Assembly: GCA_001801085.1 (NCBI GenBank)
Contig: MGWR01000040.1
Coordinates: 1 to 57,409, forward strand
Source of the DNA: Gallionellales bacterium GWA2_60_142
Lineage (GTDB): Bacteria; Pseudomonadota; Gammaproteobacteria; Burkholderiales; Gallionellaceae
Direction: 5' to 3'
Length of the DNA stretch: 57,409 bases
The number at the start of each line of letters is the position of its first letter. The first letter of the stretch is position 1. This document shows positions 17,901 to 27,103 of the stretch, piece after piece. The notes below the pieces were generated by a model that saw only the letters and a program-made list of their open reading frames with translations, was not told the origin of the DNA and made no database searches. The translations under genes were made by a program, and so were the position numbers.

Positions 17901-18126
17901 TCACCGCCATATCGAGTTCGGGGAAGAACATCGGTTCGATGCTGAAACGGTACTCCGGCAACGCGACATTCAGGTAATCGGCGGTGGCCTGCCAGCGCTG
18001 GCCGGTCTGTTCGAGGGAACGGAACGCCAGCACGCCAATGCGGATTTCCTGCGCGGCATGCGACGGCAGCGCCTGCATCAAAACGGCCAGGGCAAACAAC
18101 GCTGCGAACAGGCTGCGCAGCGTCAT
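14923..18126 (-). CDS. PhnD-type binding domain fused to PAS-PAS-GGDEF-EAL
   Basis: A 1067-residue membrane sensor of c-di-GMP. A signal peptide (MTLRSLFAALFALAVLMQA) is followed by a periplasmic phosphate/phosphonate-binding-protein-like domain (about 26-290; IRIGVLAFRSLE, FVLTNPEHYI, TGRTDAGFVRTG). One membrane helix (about 305-327), a short coiled coil, two PAS domains (about 375-610), GGDEF (RLGGDEF near 700, preceded by the RxxD I-site REQD) and EAL (GAEALLRWEHP near 838; DDFGTGYSSL; EGVETE) complete it. All key catalytic motifs are present. The extracellular ligand is probably a small anion or nutrient. Its ATG overlaps the TGA of the MHYT gene by 4 bases, so the two genes are translationally coupled. 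Confidence 0.93.
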   Translation of the reverse strand: MTLRSLFAALFALAVLMQALPSHAAQEIRIGVLAFRSLEQTGQRWQATADYLNVALPEYRFSIEPMFFPELDMAVNRGRFDFVLTNPEHYITNRADHGLSVIATLMPLAEGRPVSSFGGVIFTRAERADIDGMADLRGKAVSAVSEQSFGGYLMQRWELFKQGVDIGEIRAMRYTGMPFDKVVNEVLTGRTDAGFVRTGILESMAREGKLSLDQIKIISPQPLADFPQLRSTELYPEWAFSAMPDVPESLVKEVALALLNIKPDDAAASAGKYYGFTPPGNYAPVEALVMRLGVTSERSHDFDWRDVVRKYALWLVGGGGLLWLGIFAASIYLWRNNRRLGSAYRERDHLALELLSANATLEENVEQRTGELQASEARFRQMFERHDSPMLLIEPHGGEIIDANPAAEHFYGYPVAELRAMNISQINLLPPEQIATERARAEREERNFFVFPHRLASGEVRTVEVHSSPVSVEGRTLLFSIVHDVTERYAMESMLRLKDSALDAAANAMLITDPAGHIVWVNKAFTDLTGYAADEAIGHTPRDLAKSGRHDELFYRQLWQTVMAGRVWRGELVNRRKDDSLYDEEMTITPVLDDAGQIMHFIAVKQDISERKKVEQEIHNLAFYDALTGLPNRRLLQDRLGKAVPAAARSKRYGALMFIDLDHFKTLNDLHGHEAGDLLLIEVAHRITACIREQDSAARLGGDEFVVMLEDLSGDTDEAVQQAELVAEKIRAALDQPYRMERPAVAGETILHRCTSSIGLTLFYSHDDSVDDLLKWADMAMYQAKLAGRNAIRFFDPAMQAAVEARAALEADLRAALEAGQFRLYYQVQVDAARLACGAEALLRWEHPQRGLVSPLQFIPLAEETGLILPIGLWVLDAACAQLAAWQDDEAMRGFQLAINVSAKQFRQTEFVGQVQDAVRRYGIDSRLLKLELTESMALENVEDTIAKMSELKRLGVSFSMDDFGTGYSSLQYLKQLPLAQIKIDQSFVRDIATDSNDAAIVQTIIAMSEALGLNVIAEGVETEAQWAFLDSHGCGAYQGYLFGRPLPLAQFEELLADQKMVWPVQL

Positions 18127-21041
18127 TCTTCGCTACTCTGATGCAACAATACCTCGAATTGATCGAGCGACAGCGGTTTGCCGAACAGGTAGCCCTGGAA
18201 CGCATGACAGCCGTGTTCGTCTAGGAACTCGCACTGCTCTGCGGTCTCCACGCCCTCGGCGATCACGTTCAGGCCTAGCGCATCGCTCATCGCGATGATG
18301 GTTTGCACGATGGCCGCATCGTTCATGTCGGAGGCGATGTCGCGCACGAAAGACTGGTCGATCTTGACCTGGTCCAGCGGCAATTGCTTGAGATATTGCA
18401 GCGAGGAATAGCCAGTGCCGAAATCGTCCATCGAGAAACTCACGCCCAGCAGCTTCAGCTCGCGCATCTTGGCGATGGTGTCTTCGAGATTGTCCTGCAC
18501 CATGCTCTCGGTCAACTCCAGTTTGAGCAACGAGGATTTCGCGCCGCTTTCCTGCACCGCGCGCTGCACCCTTGCGACGAAGTCCGCCTGACGGAATTGT
18601 TTCGCGCTGACGTTCACCGCCAGCGTCAGGTCGCGCGTCAAGACACTGCCCTGCCAAATCTTGAGCTGCGCGCAGGCGGTTTGCAGCACCCACAGACCAA
18701 TAGGCACGATCAGTCCGGTCTCTTCGGCCAGCGGAATGAACTGTATCGGCGGCACCAGGCCGCGCTGCGGATGCTGCCAGCGCAGCAGCACTTCCGCGCC
18801 CAGCGGACGATGGCGGCTGTCCACCTGTATCTGGTAATACAATTGAAACTGGCGATTTTCCAGCGCCAGACGCAACTCGGTTTCCATATCCGCACGTGCT
18901 TCAATGGCCGACTGGGTCTCCGGATCGTAGAAGCGAATCGCGTTGCGCCCCGCGGTCTTGGCCTGGTACATCGCGATGTCAGCATATTTGAGCAGGTTAT
19001 CCACGCTGTCTCGGTGCCCCTTGAACATCGCAATGCCGATACTCGGCGAGGTGTGGTGGGGGCGTCCCTTGAGCTGGTAGGGTTCGTTCAACGCCGCCTG
19101 CACTTTTTCGGCCACACGCTCGACCTGGGTCGCAGCCTTGTCGGCGCTGGTGCTGAGCGCCTCCAGCACTACGACGAATTCGTCGCCGCCCAGCCGCGCT
19201 ACGGTGTCGCCGTCGCGCACGCAGGACGACAGGCGCAACGCCACCTCGATCAGCAGCAGGTCGCCGATCTCATGCCCCTTGGTGTCGTTCAGCGTCTTGA
19301 AATGATCCAGATCGAGGAACATGATCGCGCCGTGCTGACGGCTGCGCGCGCTGACCGCCATTGCCTGCTGCAATCTGTCCATCAGCAGCCGCCGGTTGGG
19401 CAGATTGGTCAGCGCGTCGAAAAACGCCAGTCGGTAGATCTGCTGCTCGGTCTGCTTGCGTTCGGTGATGTCGCGCACCGTCGCTTGCAGGATAGTCCGG
19501 CCGTCCAGTTCCAGCGCGCTGAACAGCACCTCGGCCGGAAAATCCTTGCCGTTGTCGGCGCGCCGGTATATCCACTCGAAGCGGTCGCTGCCCTGCTCCA
19601 TCGCCGTGGCGATGTGCTGGTTCGCCAGCGACATGGAATCCGCACCGTCCGGCTGCTGTGGCGGCGATAGTACTCCCGGATGTTTGGCGCAGAATTCCTC
19701 CACGGTCGCGCAGCCGAACATCGCCAGTGCAGCCTGATTGCAATCGAAGAAGCCATGCTCGTCGAGCAGCATCACCGCATCGCCGGTGGAGTCGTAGAGC
19801 GTACGGAATTTCATTTCGGACCGGGCCAGCGCATTTTCCGCCTGCTTGCGTTCCGTGATATCGAAGAACGTGGCGACCGCGCCTTGCACCATGCCGTCCT
19901 TGACGACGGGATGCGACCAGTATTCGACCGGGAACGACGTGCCGTCCTTGCGCCAGAACACTTCGTCGTCCACCCGGACTTCCTGGCTGGCCTGGAATGC
20001 CAGATACATGCGGCATTCCCGCGCCGGATAAAAACTGCCGTCCACGCGGGTATGGTGGGTCAGCTTGTGCATATTCTTCCCCACCACTTCGCCGGCCTCC
20101 GCATAGCCCAGCATCGCCAGGCCGGAAGCATTGATGAAGGTGCAGCGCCCTTCCATGTCCACGCCGTAGATGCCCTCGGCCACCGAATCGAGTACGCGCT
20201 GCAATACCTCGTGCGATTCGCGCAACGACTGGGTCATTTCCTGCGCCTGCCGTTCGGCCCGCTGCTGCAACTCACCATGCGCCTGCTCCAGCGTCGCCAG
20301 CGCCTCGGCATTCTGGCGCGCCATGCGCTGATCGAACAGCGACGCAAGCAGGCTTCCGCCGAACCAGAACAGCGAAATGGTCGCCACCAGCAATGCGAGG
20401 GCGTTCGGCTCTATCGACCAACCGGTCGACAGACACATGCTGCCCGGTTGAATTTGCAGGCCCTGCATCGCGGTGTAATGCATCCCGGAAATCGCAAAAC
20501 CCATGATCAACGCACCCAGCACGGAACGTGGCAACGGTTTCAGCCTGATGCGCTCGCCCCGATACATCATCAGCAGCGCCCCCCAGGAGGCTGCCACCGC
20601 GATGGCGACCGACAATACGACGACGGGCGTGGAATAATCGATCGGCGGCGACATCCTGAGCGCAGCCATGCCGACGTAATGCATCGCACCGATCCCCGCC
20701 CCCATCACCAGACCACCGACTAACAGCCGAACGATGCCGATATGCTCGTCGCGCAGCACCCTGAACCCAAGCAACGCAGCGGCAATCGCCGGCAGGATGG
20801 AAATCAGGGTCCAGGCTGGATCGTAAGCCAAAGGAATAGGCAGATGGAAGGCGAGCATGCCGATGAAATGCATCGACCAGATAGCCGCGCCCAGAGTGAT
20901 GCCGCCGACGATCATCCACCACATCGCCGCACTCCCGCGGCTCTCGCGCATGCGCTGCGCATGGGCGAGCGCGGTGAACGAACCGATCATTGCGACCAGC
21001 ACGGACAGCGCCACCAGCGAGGTATTCCAGGATATCGGCAA
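18123..21041 (-). CDS. MHYT-PAS-PAS-GGDEF-EAL membrane protein
   Basis: A 972-residue protein. The N-terminus is the seven-helix MHYT sensor (residues 1-215) with three signature repeats, MHFIGM, MHYVGM and MHYTAM, proposed to bind copper and sense O2, CO or NO. A coiled segment, two PAS domains (about 285-525), GGDEF (RLGGDEF near 617, with I-site RDGD) and EAL (AEVLLRWQHP near 748, DDFGTGYSSL, EGVETAEQ) follow. GGDEF and EAL are closely similar to those of the next two EAL genes downstream. It is the first gene of the minus-strand c-di-GMP block and overlaps the PhnD fusion gene by ATGA. Confidence 0.93.
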   Translation of the reverse strand: MPISWNTSLVALSVLVAMIGSFTALAHAQRMRESRGSAAMWWMIVGGITLGAAIWSMHFIGMLAFHLPIPLAYDPAWTLISILPAIAAALLGFRVLRDEHIGIVRLLVGGLVMGAGIGAMHYVGMAALRMSPPIDYSTPVVVLSVAIAVAASWGALLMMYRGERIRLKPLPRSVLGALIMGFAISGMHYTAMQGLQIQPGSMCLSTGWSIEPNALALLVATISLFWFGGSLLASLFDQRMARQNAEALATLEQAHGELQQRAERQAQEMTQSLRESHEVLQRVLDSVAEGIYGVDMEGRCTFINASGLAMLGYAEAGEVVGKNMHKLTHHTRVDGSFYPARECRMYLAFQASQEVRVDDEVFWRKDGTSFPVEYWSHPVVKDGMVQGAVATFFDITERKQAENALARSEMKFRTLYDSTGDAVMLLDEHGFFDCNQAALAMFGCATVEEFCAKHPGVLSPPQQPDGADSMSLANQHIATAMEQGSDRFEWIYRRADNGKDFPAEVLFSALELDGRTILQATVRDITERKQTEQQIYRLAFFDALTNLPNRRLLMDRLQQAMAVSARSRQHGAIMFLDLDHFKTLNDTKGHEIGDLLLIEVALRLSSCVRDGDTVARLGGDEFVVVLEALSTSADKAATQVERVAEKVQAALNEPYQLKGRPHHTSPSIGIAMFKGHRDSVDNLLKYADIAMYQAKTAGRNAIRFYDPETQSAIEARADMETELRLALENRQFQLYYQIQVDSRHRPLGAEVLLRWQHPQRGLVPPIQFIPLAEETGLIVPIGLWVLQTACAQLKIWQGSVLTRDLTLAVNVSAKQFRQADFVARVQRAVQESGAKSSLLKLELTESMVQDNLEDTIAKMRELKLLGVSFSMDDFGTGYSSLQYLKQLPLDQVKIDQSFVRDIASDMNDAAIVQTIIAMSDALGLNVIAEGVETAEQCEFLDEHGCHAFQGYLFGKPLSLDQFEVLLHQSSEE

Positions 21042-21213
21042 GACTGACTTTGTTGGTTATTGTGACTCGGCGCAATCCTACCCCAAAACTCAGGCTGCCG
21101 CATGCTGCATCCTGACAATGCCGCAGCCCCCTCATACCCCCGAACCGAGCCTCCGGCTCCCGCCCGCGCTATAATCGCGCCCTTCTTTCGTTCGCATTCC
21201 CGGTCCCTACGCC

Positions 21214-24045
<2,832 letters not shown>

Positions 24046-24074
24046 GCGCTCGGCTCACGATGCTGAAAAAAGGA

Positions 24075-24104
24075 GAAGCCCGCGAAATGCGGGCTTCGTC
24101 TTTG
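24075..24104 (+). terminator. Intrinsic terminator after acnA
   Basis: Stem GAAGCCCGC / GCGGGCTTC with a GAAAT loop, followed by GTCTTT. It lies 30 bases after the acnA stop. The T tract is short, so efficiency is uncertain. Confidence 0.75.
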
Positions 24105-24148
24105 AGACATTTTCCGTTTCCGCTACAAGAGCGGCCATTTGAGATAGC

Positions 24149-24892
24149 TCAGAATAATTGCTGTGGCTTCCAAGCCGCTAACACTTTTTGCCGTTCCTCC
24201 AATTCTTCCTTTCGTTTTAATTGCTGTTGCACCCAATCCTCTAGCGGATGCTGTGTTTCCCATTCTTTCTTTTGTTTTGCGACATACTCGTTTTCATAGC
24301 GCTCCACCTCTGGGTGGTAGAGCCAACGCCCATGACTGGGGACATCAAAGAGAAATTGGTTCAGCAATGAAAAATCCATTGCTGCACGGGCTTCAGACAC
24401 ATTTATCTCAATGGCATGGATTCCACGCTTTTTAATTTTTTGAAGTTTGAGGTCATCAACCAAATGGGTCACAGCGATCTCAACCAGAATCTCCATTTGT
24501 TTACCCGATTCCACCACCATAATGTCAGGACGAAAATCATCTAACCAAGGCTCAATACGAACCTCAGATAGCTTCTTCAAATTGTAGGTATAGAGAAGTT
24601 CCGTAGATGGGCGTTTTCCATATCCAGCCGGATAATGGAGAACGGCTGGAGGAAGGGATAATTCCATGCGTCCGGCAATAAGCTGCTTGGTCGCCAAATG
24701 AACGGCTGTTTCGAAACCTTTTTTACAATCATCCCCAACCGCATGCGCAAAGTGTGGAGTTTGAGCATTCTGTCGTGCAATCAGAGGATGTTTACAGCAC
24801 GGACAAACACAACCACATGCATTCCCATTCGAGACTTGTCGAGGCTCATACAGCACTCCGTCTTTCAGACCAAAAGGTATCAATAAGGCCAC
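24149..24892 (-). CDS. CoiA-like protein with N-terminal zinc finger and nuclease-like core
   Basis: A 247-residue protein. The N-terminus has a cysteine/histidine cluster ([15 protein letters not shown] ... HFAH) typical of CoiA-like competence and restriction-associated proteins. A PD-(D/E)xK-like stretch (FRPDIMVV ... [11 protein letters not shown], about residues 120-142) is followed by a charged C-terminal helix. The start is GTG with AAGGTG upstream. Base composition is lower in GC than the surrounding genes, and it lies in a repeat-rich accessory stretch beside brnTA. No competence genes are near. A nuclease role is inferred from the motif layout; the usual lysine of the third motif is not clear. 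Confidence 0.65.
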   Translation of the reverse strand: MALLIPFGLKDGVLYEPRQVSNGNACGCVCPCCKHPLIARQNAQTPHFAHAVGDDCKKGFETAVHLATKQLIAGRMELSLPPAVLHYPAGYGKRPSTELLYTYNLKKLSEVRIEPWLDDFRPDIMVVESGKQMEILVEIAVTHLVDDLKLQKIKKRGIHAIEINVSEARAAMDFSLLNQFLFDVPSHGRWLYHPEVERYENEYVAKQKKEWETQHPLEDWVQQQLKRKEELEERQKVLAAWKPQQLF

Positions 24893-24927
24893 TCAATCAC
24901 CTTCCGTAGAGTAAAGCCTGCGTAGGG

Positions 24928-24957
24928 CGCAATAACCAACGGGCATTGCGCCGTATG
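24928..24957. repeat. GGCGCAAT...ATTGCGCC hairpin repeat, copy 1
   Basis: An inverted repeat GGCGCAAT / ATTGCGCC around AACCAACGGGC, of a type widespread in proteobacterial intergenic DNA. A 26-base direct copy (starting ATAACCAACGGGCATTGCGC) recurs at 25707-25732, so the brnTA locus is bracketed by the repeats. Confidence 0.8.
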
Positions 24958-24990
24958 AATGAACTAAACGGGTCAGCATCGCATTCATTT

Positions 24991-25266
24991 TCACGCCGCC
25001 TTGATCTCTTCTCGAATAATCCGGCGCAACGTCTCTTCCGTCATTGGCTCGCCGCCCTGTGAAATAACCCGGCGCAACGCATCGTTGATCAACGTCTGAT
25101 AGCCCTTCCCTTCCGCCTCGGCTTGATTGCGGAAGGCTTGCACCACGGAGGCATCCAGATACATGGTGACGCGCGTTTTGCCTGTGGCATTTTCGGCTTG
25201 CAGCTTGGCCAGGTGCGGTACGTTCTTCGCGCGCTTGGCTTTGGAAAAATCGTATTCAGCTTTCAT
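24991..25266 (-). CDS. brnA: BrnA-type antitoxin (ribbon-helix-helix)
   Basis: A 91-residue antitoxin. The N-terminus (MKAEYDFSKAKRAKNV) matches the toxin-binding tail of BrnA, and the centre (KTRVTMYLDASVVQAFRNQA) is the ribbon-helix-helix DNA-binding unit. ATG at 25266 has GGAGG 4 bases upstream; an in-frame upstream codon at 25281 lacks such a site. The gene begins inside the last codons of brnT, the normal brnTA arrangement. BrnA normally neutralises BrnT and represses the shared promoter. Here the toxin reading frame is broken, so brnA may be a surviving orphan or cross-protective antitoxin. Confidence 0.85.
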   Translation of the reverse strand: MKAEYDFSKAKRAKNVPHLAKLQAENATGKTRVTMYLDASVVQAFRNQAEAEGKGYQTLINDALRRVISQGGEPMTEETLRRIIREEIKAA

Positions 25267-25514
25267 ATTGCCTCCGTTCATTGGTGGTCGCTCTGCGCGC
25301 GGAGATCAGTCGTATGGTTTCTTCGTCGCGCAACGTATAGCAGACCGTTATCAAGTGTCCCGTGCACGGCCACGAAACGCGCTTCGCCTTGAGCGTCGTC
25401 GTCCTCGCGCGCAAGCGCCATCGGATCGAGCAAGGCTGTGGCGGCTTCGTCGAACGCCACACCATGCTTTTTCAGGTTGGCGGCCGCTTTTCGTGGATCG
25501 TATTCGATGTCCAT
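25256..25514 (-). pseudogene. brnT: BrnT toxin gene, frameshifted
   Basis: BrnT is a RelE-fold ribonuclease of about 90 residues. The first 60 codons from ATG at 25514 give a good BrnT (MDIEYDPRKAAANLKKHG, then FDEAATALLDP). After LDNGLLYV this frame leaves the family. The expected C-terminus (YTLRDEETIRLISARRA ... ERRQYES) continues in a second frame ending at 25256. Both frames read through the same CTATACGTTG (minus strand of 25331-25340), which fits loss of one of two near-identical copies. Intact brnT would read LLYVVYTLRDE across this point. A sequencing error cannot be excluded, though a homopolymer is not involved. Confidence 0.82.
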
Positions 25515-25523
25515 GCCATCAAC

Positions 25524-25551
25524 ACTATACGCACTTTATACATACATGCAA
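25524..25551 (-). promoter_or_regulatory. brnTA promoter
   Basis: On the minus strand TTGCAT (25551-25546), a 16-base spacer and TATAGT (25529-25524) lie just before the brnT ATG. In known brnTA loci BrnA represses this promoter; the operator itself was not resolved. Confidence 0.6.
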
Positions 25552-25593
25552 CGATACAGTTGCCGGGCATTTCAACTGCCAGACGGAGTGGTG

Positions 25594-25675
25594 GTTTTCG
25601 TGGGAGCGACTTTAGTCGCGAAGGGACGAGGATGTGCAGCACATCCTTCGCGGCTAAAGCCACTCCTACAAAATA
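25594..25675. repeat. REP-like palindromic element
   Basis: Imperfect inverted arms: GTGGGAGCGACTTTAGTCGC then GAAGG on the left, and CCTTCGCGGCTAAAGCCACTCC then TAC on the right, around GACGAGGATGTGCAGCACAT. The GTGGGAGCGACTTTAGTCGCG form is the common REP pattern of proteobacteria, usually mobilised by RAYT transposases. No RAYT gene is in this window. Confidence 0.75.
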
Positions 25676-25700
25676 CGAGCGGTCTGGTGGAGCCCGTGTG

Positions 25701-25780
25701 AACGCGATAACCAACGGGCATTGCGCCGTATGTGAACAACCAAACATCCGGTGCAATGCGTTGCACTTATTGCACCTCAC
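25701..25780. repeat. Further hairpin repeats of the GCGCAAT family, two copies
   Basis: 25707-25732 repeats 26 bases of the element at 24932-24957 exactly, but its left arm is degraded (GAACGCGATAA in place of GGGCGCAATAA). 25751-25780 holds a reversed relative, GGTGCAAT ... ATTGCACC. Together with 24928 this makes three copies within 850 bases around brnTA. Confidence 0.7.
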
Positions 25781-26110
25781 CGAATAGCCCGCTATCCGCA
25801 TGGACGCACAATCATGCTCATCCTTGCGGGTGTTTGGCATCCCTCGGCGCAGGGGATAGTGGTAGCATGAACCACCGGCCTTGAATGCAGCACACAAGTC
25901 CGGCTTATGGGCGTGACGGCCCATACGAAAGAACGATGTGCCTGCTCGACAGGCGCACACTATCGAGGAGAGTAACCGCATGCAGCACCATCCTTGCAGA
26001 GCAATGCGGAACTGGCCGGTGGGAGCAAAAACCGGAGAGCTGCTGTTTTTCGAAGGTTCCATATCACGATACGGGACACATCGGCACACTCAAGATCAAA
26101 GGAGCATCTC
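25781..26110 (+). other. Hairpin-rich leader upstream of the binding lipoprotein
   Basis: About 330 bases without a credible gene. Several stems lie in series on the + strand: GTGGT/ACCAC (25859-25875), TATGGGC/GCCCATA with loop GTGACG (25906-25925), and a larger hairpin GTGCCTG ... CAGGCGCAC inside CGAT/ATCG (about 25934-25965). A purine-rich GAGGAGAGTAA and further stems follow before the AAAGGAG ribosome site. No known riboswitch class (GEMM, TPP, cobalamin, SAM, Moco) could be matched by eye. A structured regulatory RNA is possible. Confidence 0.4.
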
Positions 26111-27097
26111 ATGTTGAGAATATCCATCCTGTTAGTCTTCATCGCTGCGCTCATCGGTTGCCAGAAGTCGCCGCCCGAAAACACCGCCCCGCCGCAGAAG
26201 ATCACCGTCGCATATACCTACCAGCCGCAGAGCACGCTGGTGCATGTCGCCGTAGTCAAGGGCTATTTCGCCGAGGAAGAGCTGGAGGTGCAGTCGCTGA
26301 TGCATACCTACGGCAAAATGGCACTGCAATCCGTCACCGAGAACAAGGCCGATTTCGCGACTGTCGCGGAGACGCCCGTGATGTTCAATGTGCTCAATGG
26401 CGGGAAGATATTCGTGATCGCCAACATCGAGGCCAGCACCACGAACAATGCCATTGTCGCAAGAAAGGATACGGGTATCTCGGCGCCCGGCGACCTGAAG
26501 GGCAAGCGCATCGCCTACACCCCCGGCACGACGTCGGACTTTTTCCTGGATTCGTTCCTGACGGCCAACGGCCTCACCCGCAAGGACATCAAAACGGTCG
26601 GGCTGAAACCCGAGGAGATGCAGGATGCCATCATGGCGAAGAAGATCGATGCGGCCTCGACCTGGAACTACCCGTTGACCCAGATCAAGCAACAGCTCGG
26701 GGATGGCGGAATCATCTTCTATGACCGGGATATCTACACCGAGACATTCAATATCGCCGCAAGACAGGATTTCGTCCTGAAAAACCCCGGTACAACCCAA
26801 CGTTTCCTGCGCGCGCTGATCAAGGCGGAAGACTTCGTGACCCGAAATCCGGACGAGGCGCAGACCATCATGTCCGTCGCCACCAAGATAGACAAGCGCC
26901 TGATCCATGAGGTCTGGGACGCCTTCAATTACCACGTCGTACAGGACCATACGCTATTACTCACGCTGGAGGACGAAACCCGGTGGGCGATGAAGAACAA
27001 GCTGACCGACCAGACCGTGATGCCAGATTACCTGAGCTATATCCATCTCGACAGCCTCAGGGCGATCAAACCGGAAGCGATCAAGATGAACCGGTAG
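26111..27097 (+). CDS. Substrate-binding lipoprotein (NMT1/SsuA/TauA type), orphan
   Basis: A 328-residue lipoprotein. The signal ends with lipobox LIGC (MLRISILLVFIAALIGC), then a type 2 periplasmic binding fold of the nitrate/sulfonate/taurine/thiamine-precursor class (YTYQPQSTLVHVAVVKGYF; DFATVAETPVMF; IAYTPGTTSDFFLDSFL; AASTWNYPL). ATG at 26111 follows AAAGGAGCATCTC. No ABC permease or ATPase is adjacent. Instead, a membrane diguanylate cyclase starts 6 bases after the stop. The arrangement suggests ligand sensing rather than uptake, with the lipoprotein passing its signal to the cyclase. The ligand is not predictable from sequence. Confidence 0.88.
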   Translation: MLRISILLVFIAALIGCQKSPPENTAPPQKITVAYTYQPQSTLVHVAVVKGYFAEEELEVQSLMHTYGKMALQSVTENKADFATVAETPVMFNVLNGGKIFVIANIEASTTNNAIVARKDTGISAPGDLKGKRIAYTPGTTSDFFLDSFLTANGLTRKDIKTVGLKPEEMQDAIMAKKIDAASTWNYPLTQIKQQLGDGGIIFYDRDIYTETFNIAARQDFVLKNPGTTQRFLRALIKAEDFVTRNPDEAQTIMSVATKIDKRLIHEVWDAFNYHVVQDHTLLLTLEDETRWAMKNKLTDQTVMPDYLSYIHLDSLRAIKPEAIKMNR

Positions 27098-27103
27098 AGC
27101 ATC

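Noticed and set aside
24928-25780. A CRISPR array around brnTA
   Set aside because: Repeats are palindromic, irregularly spaced, degenerate and in mixed orientation, with no unique spacers of even length and no cas genes.
25472-26089. A 205-codon minus-strand frame across the repeats upstream of the lipoprotein
   Set aside because: It crosses the REP-like palindrome and the brnT promoter and has no domain or ribosome site.
25781-26110. GEMM (c-di-GMP), TPP, cobalamin or Moco riboswitch
   Set aside because: None of the conserved core sequences of these classes could be found; kept only as an unassigned structured leader.
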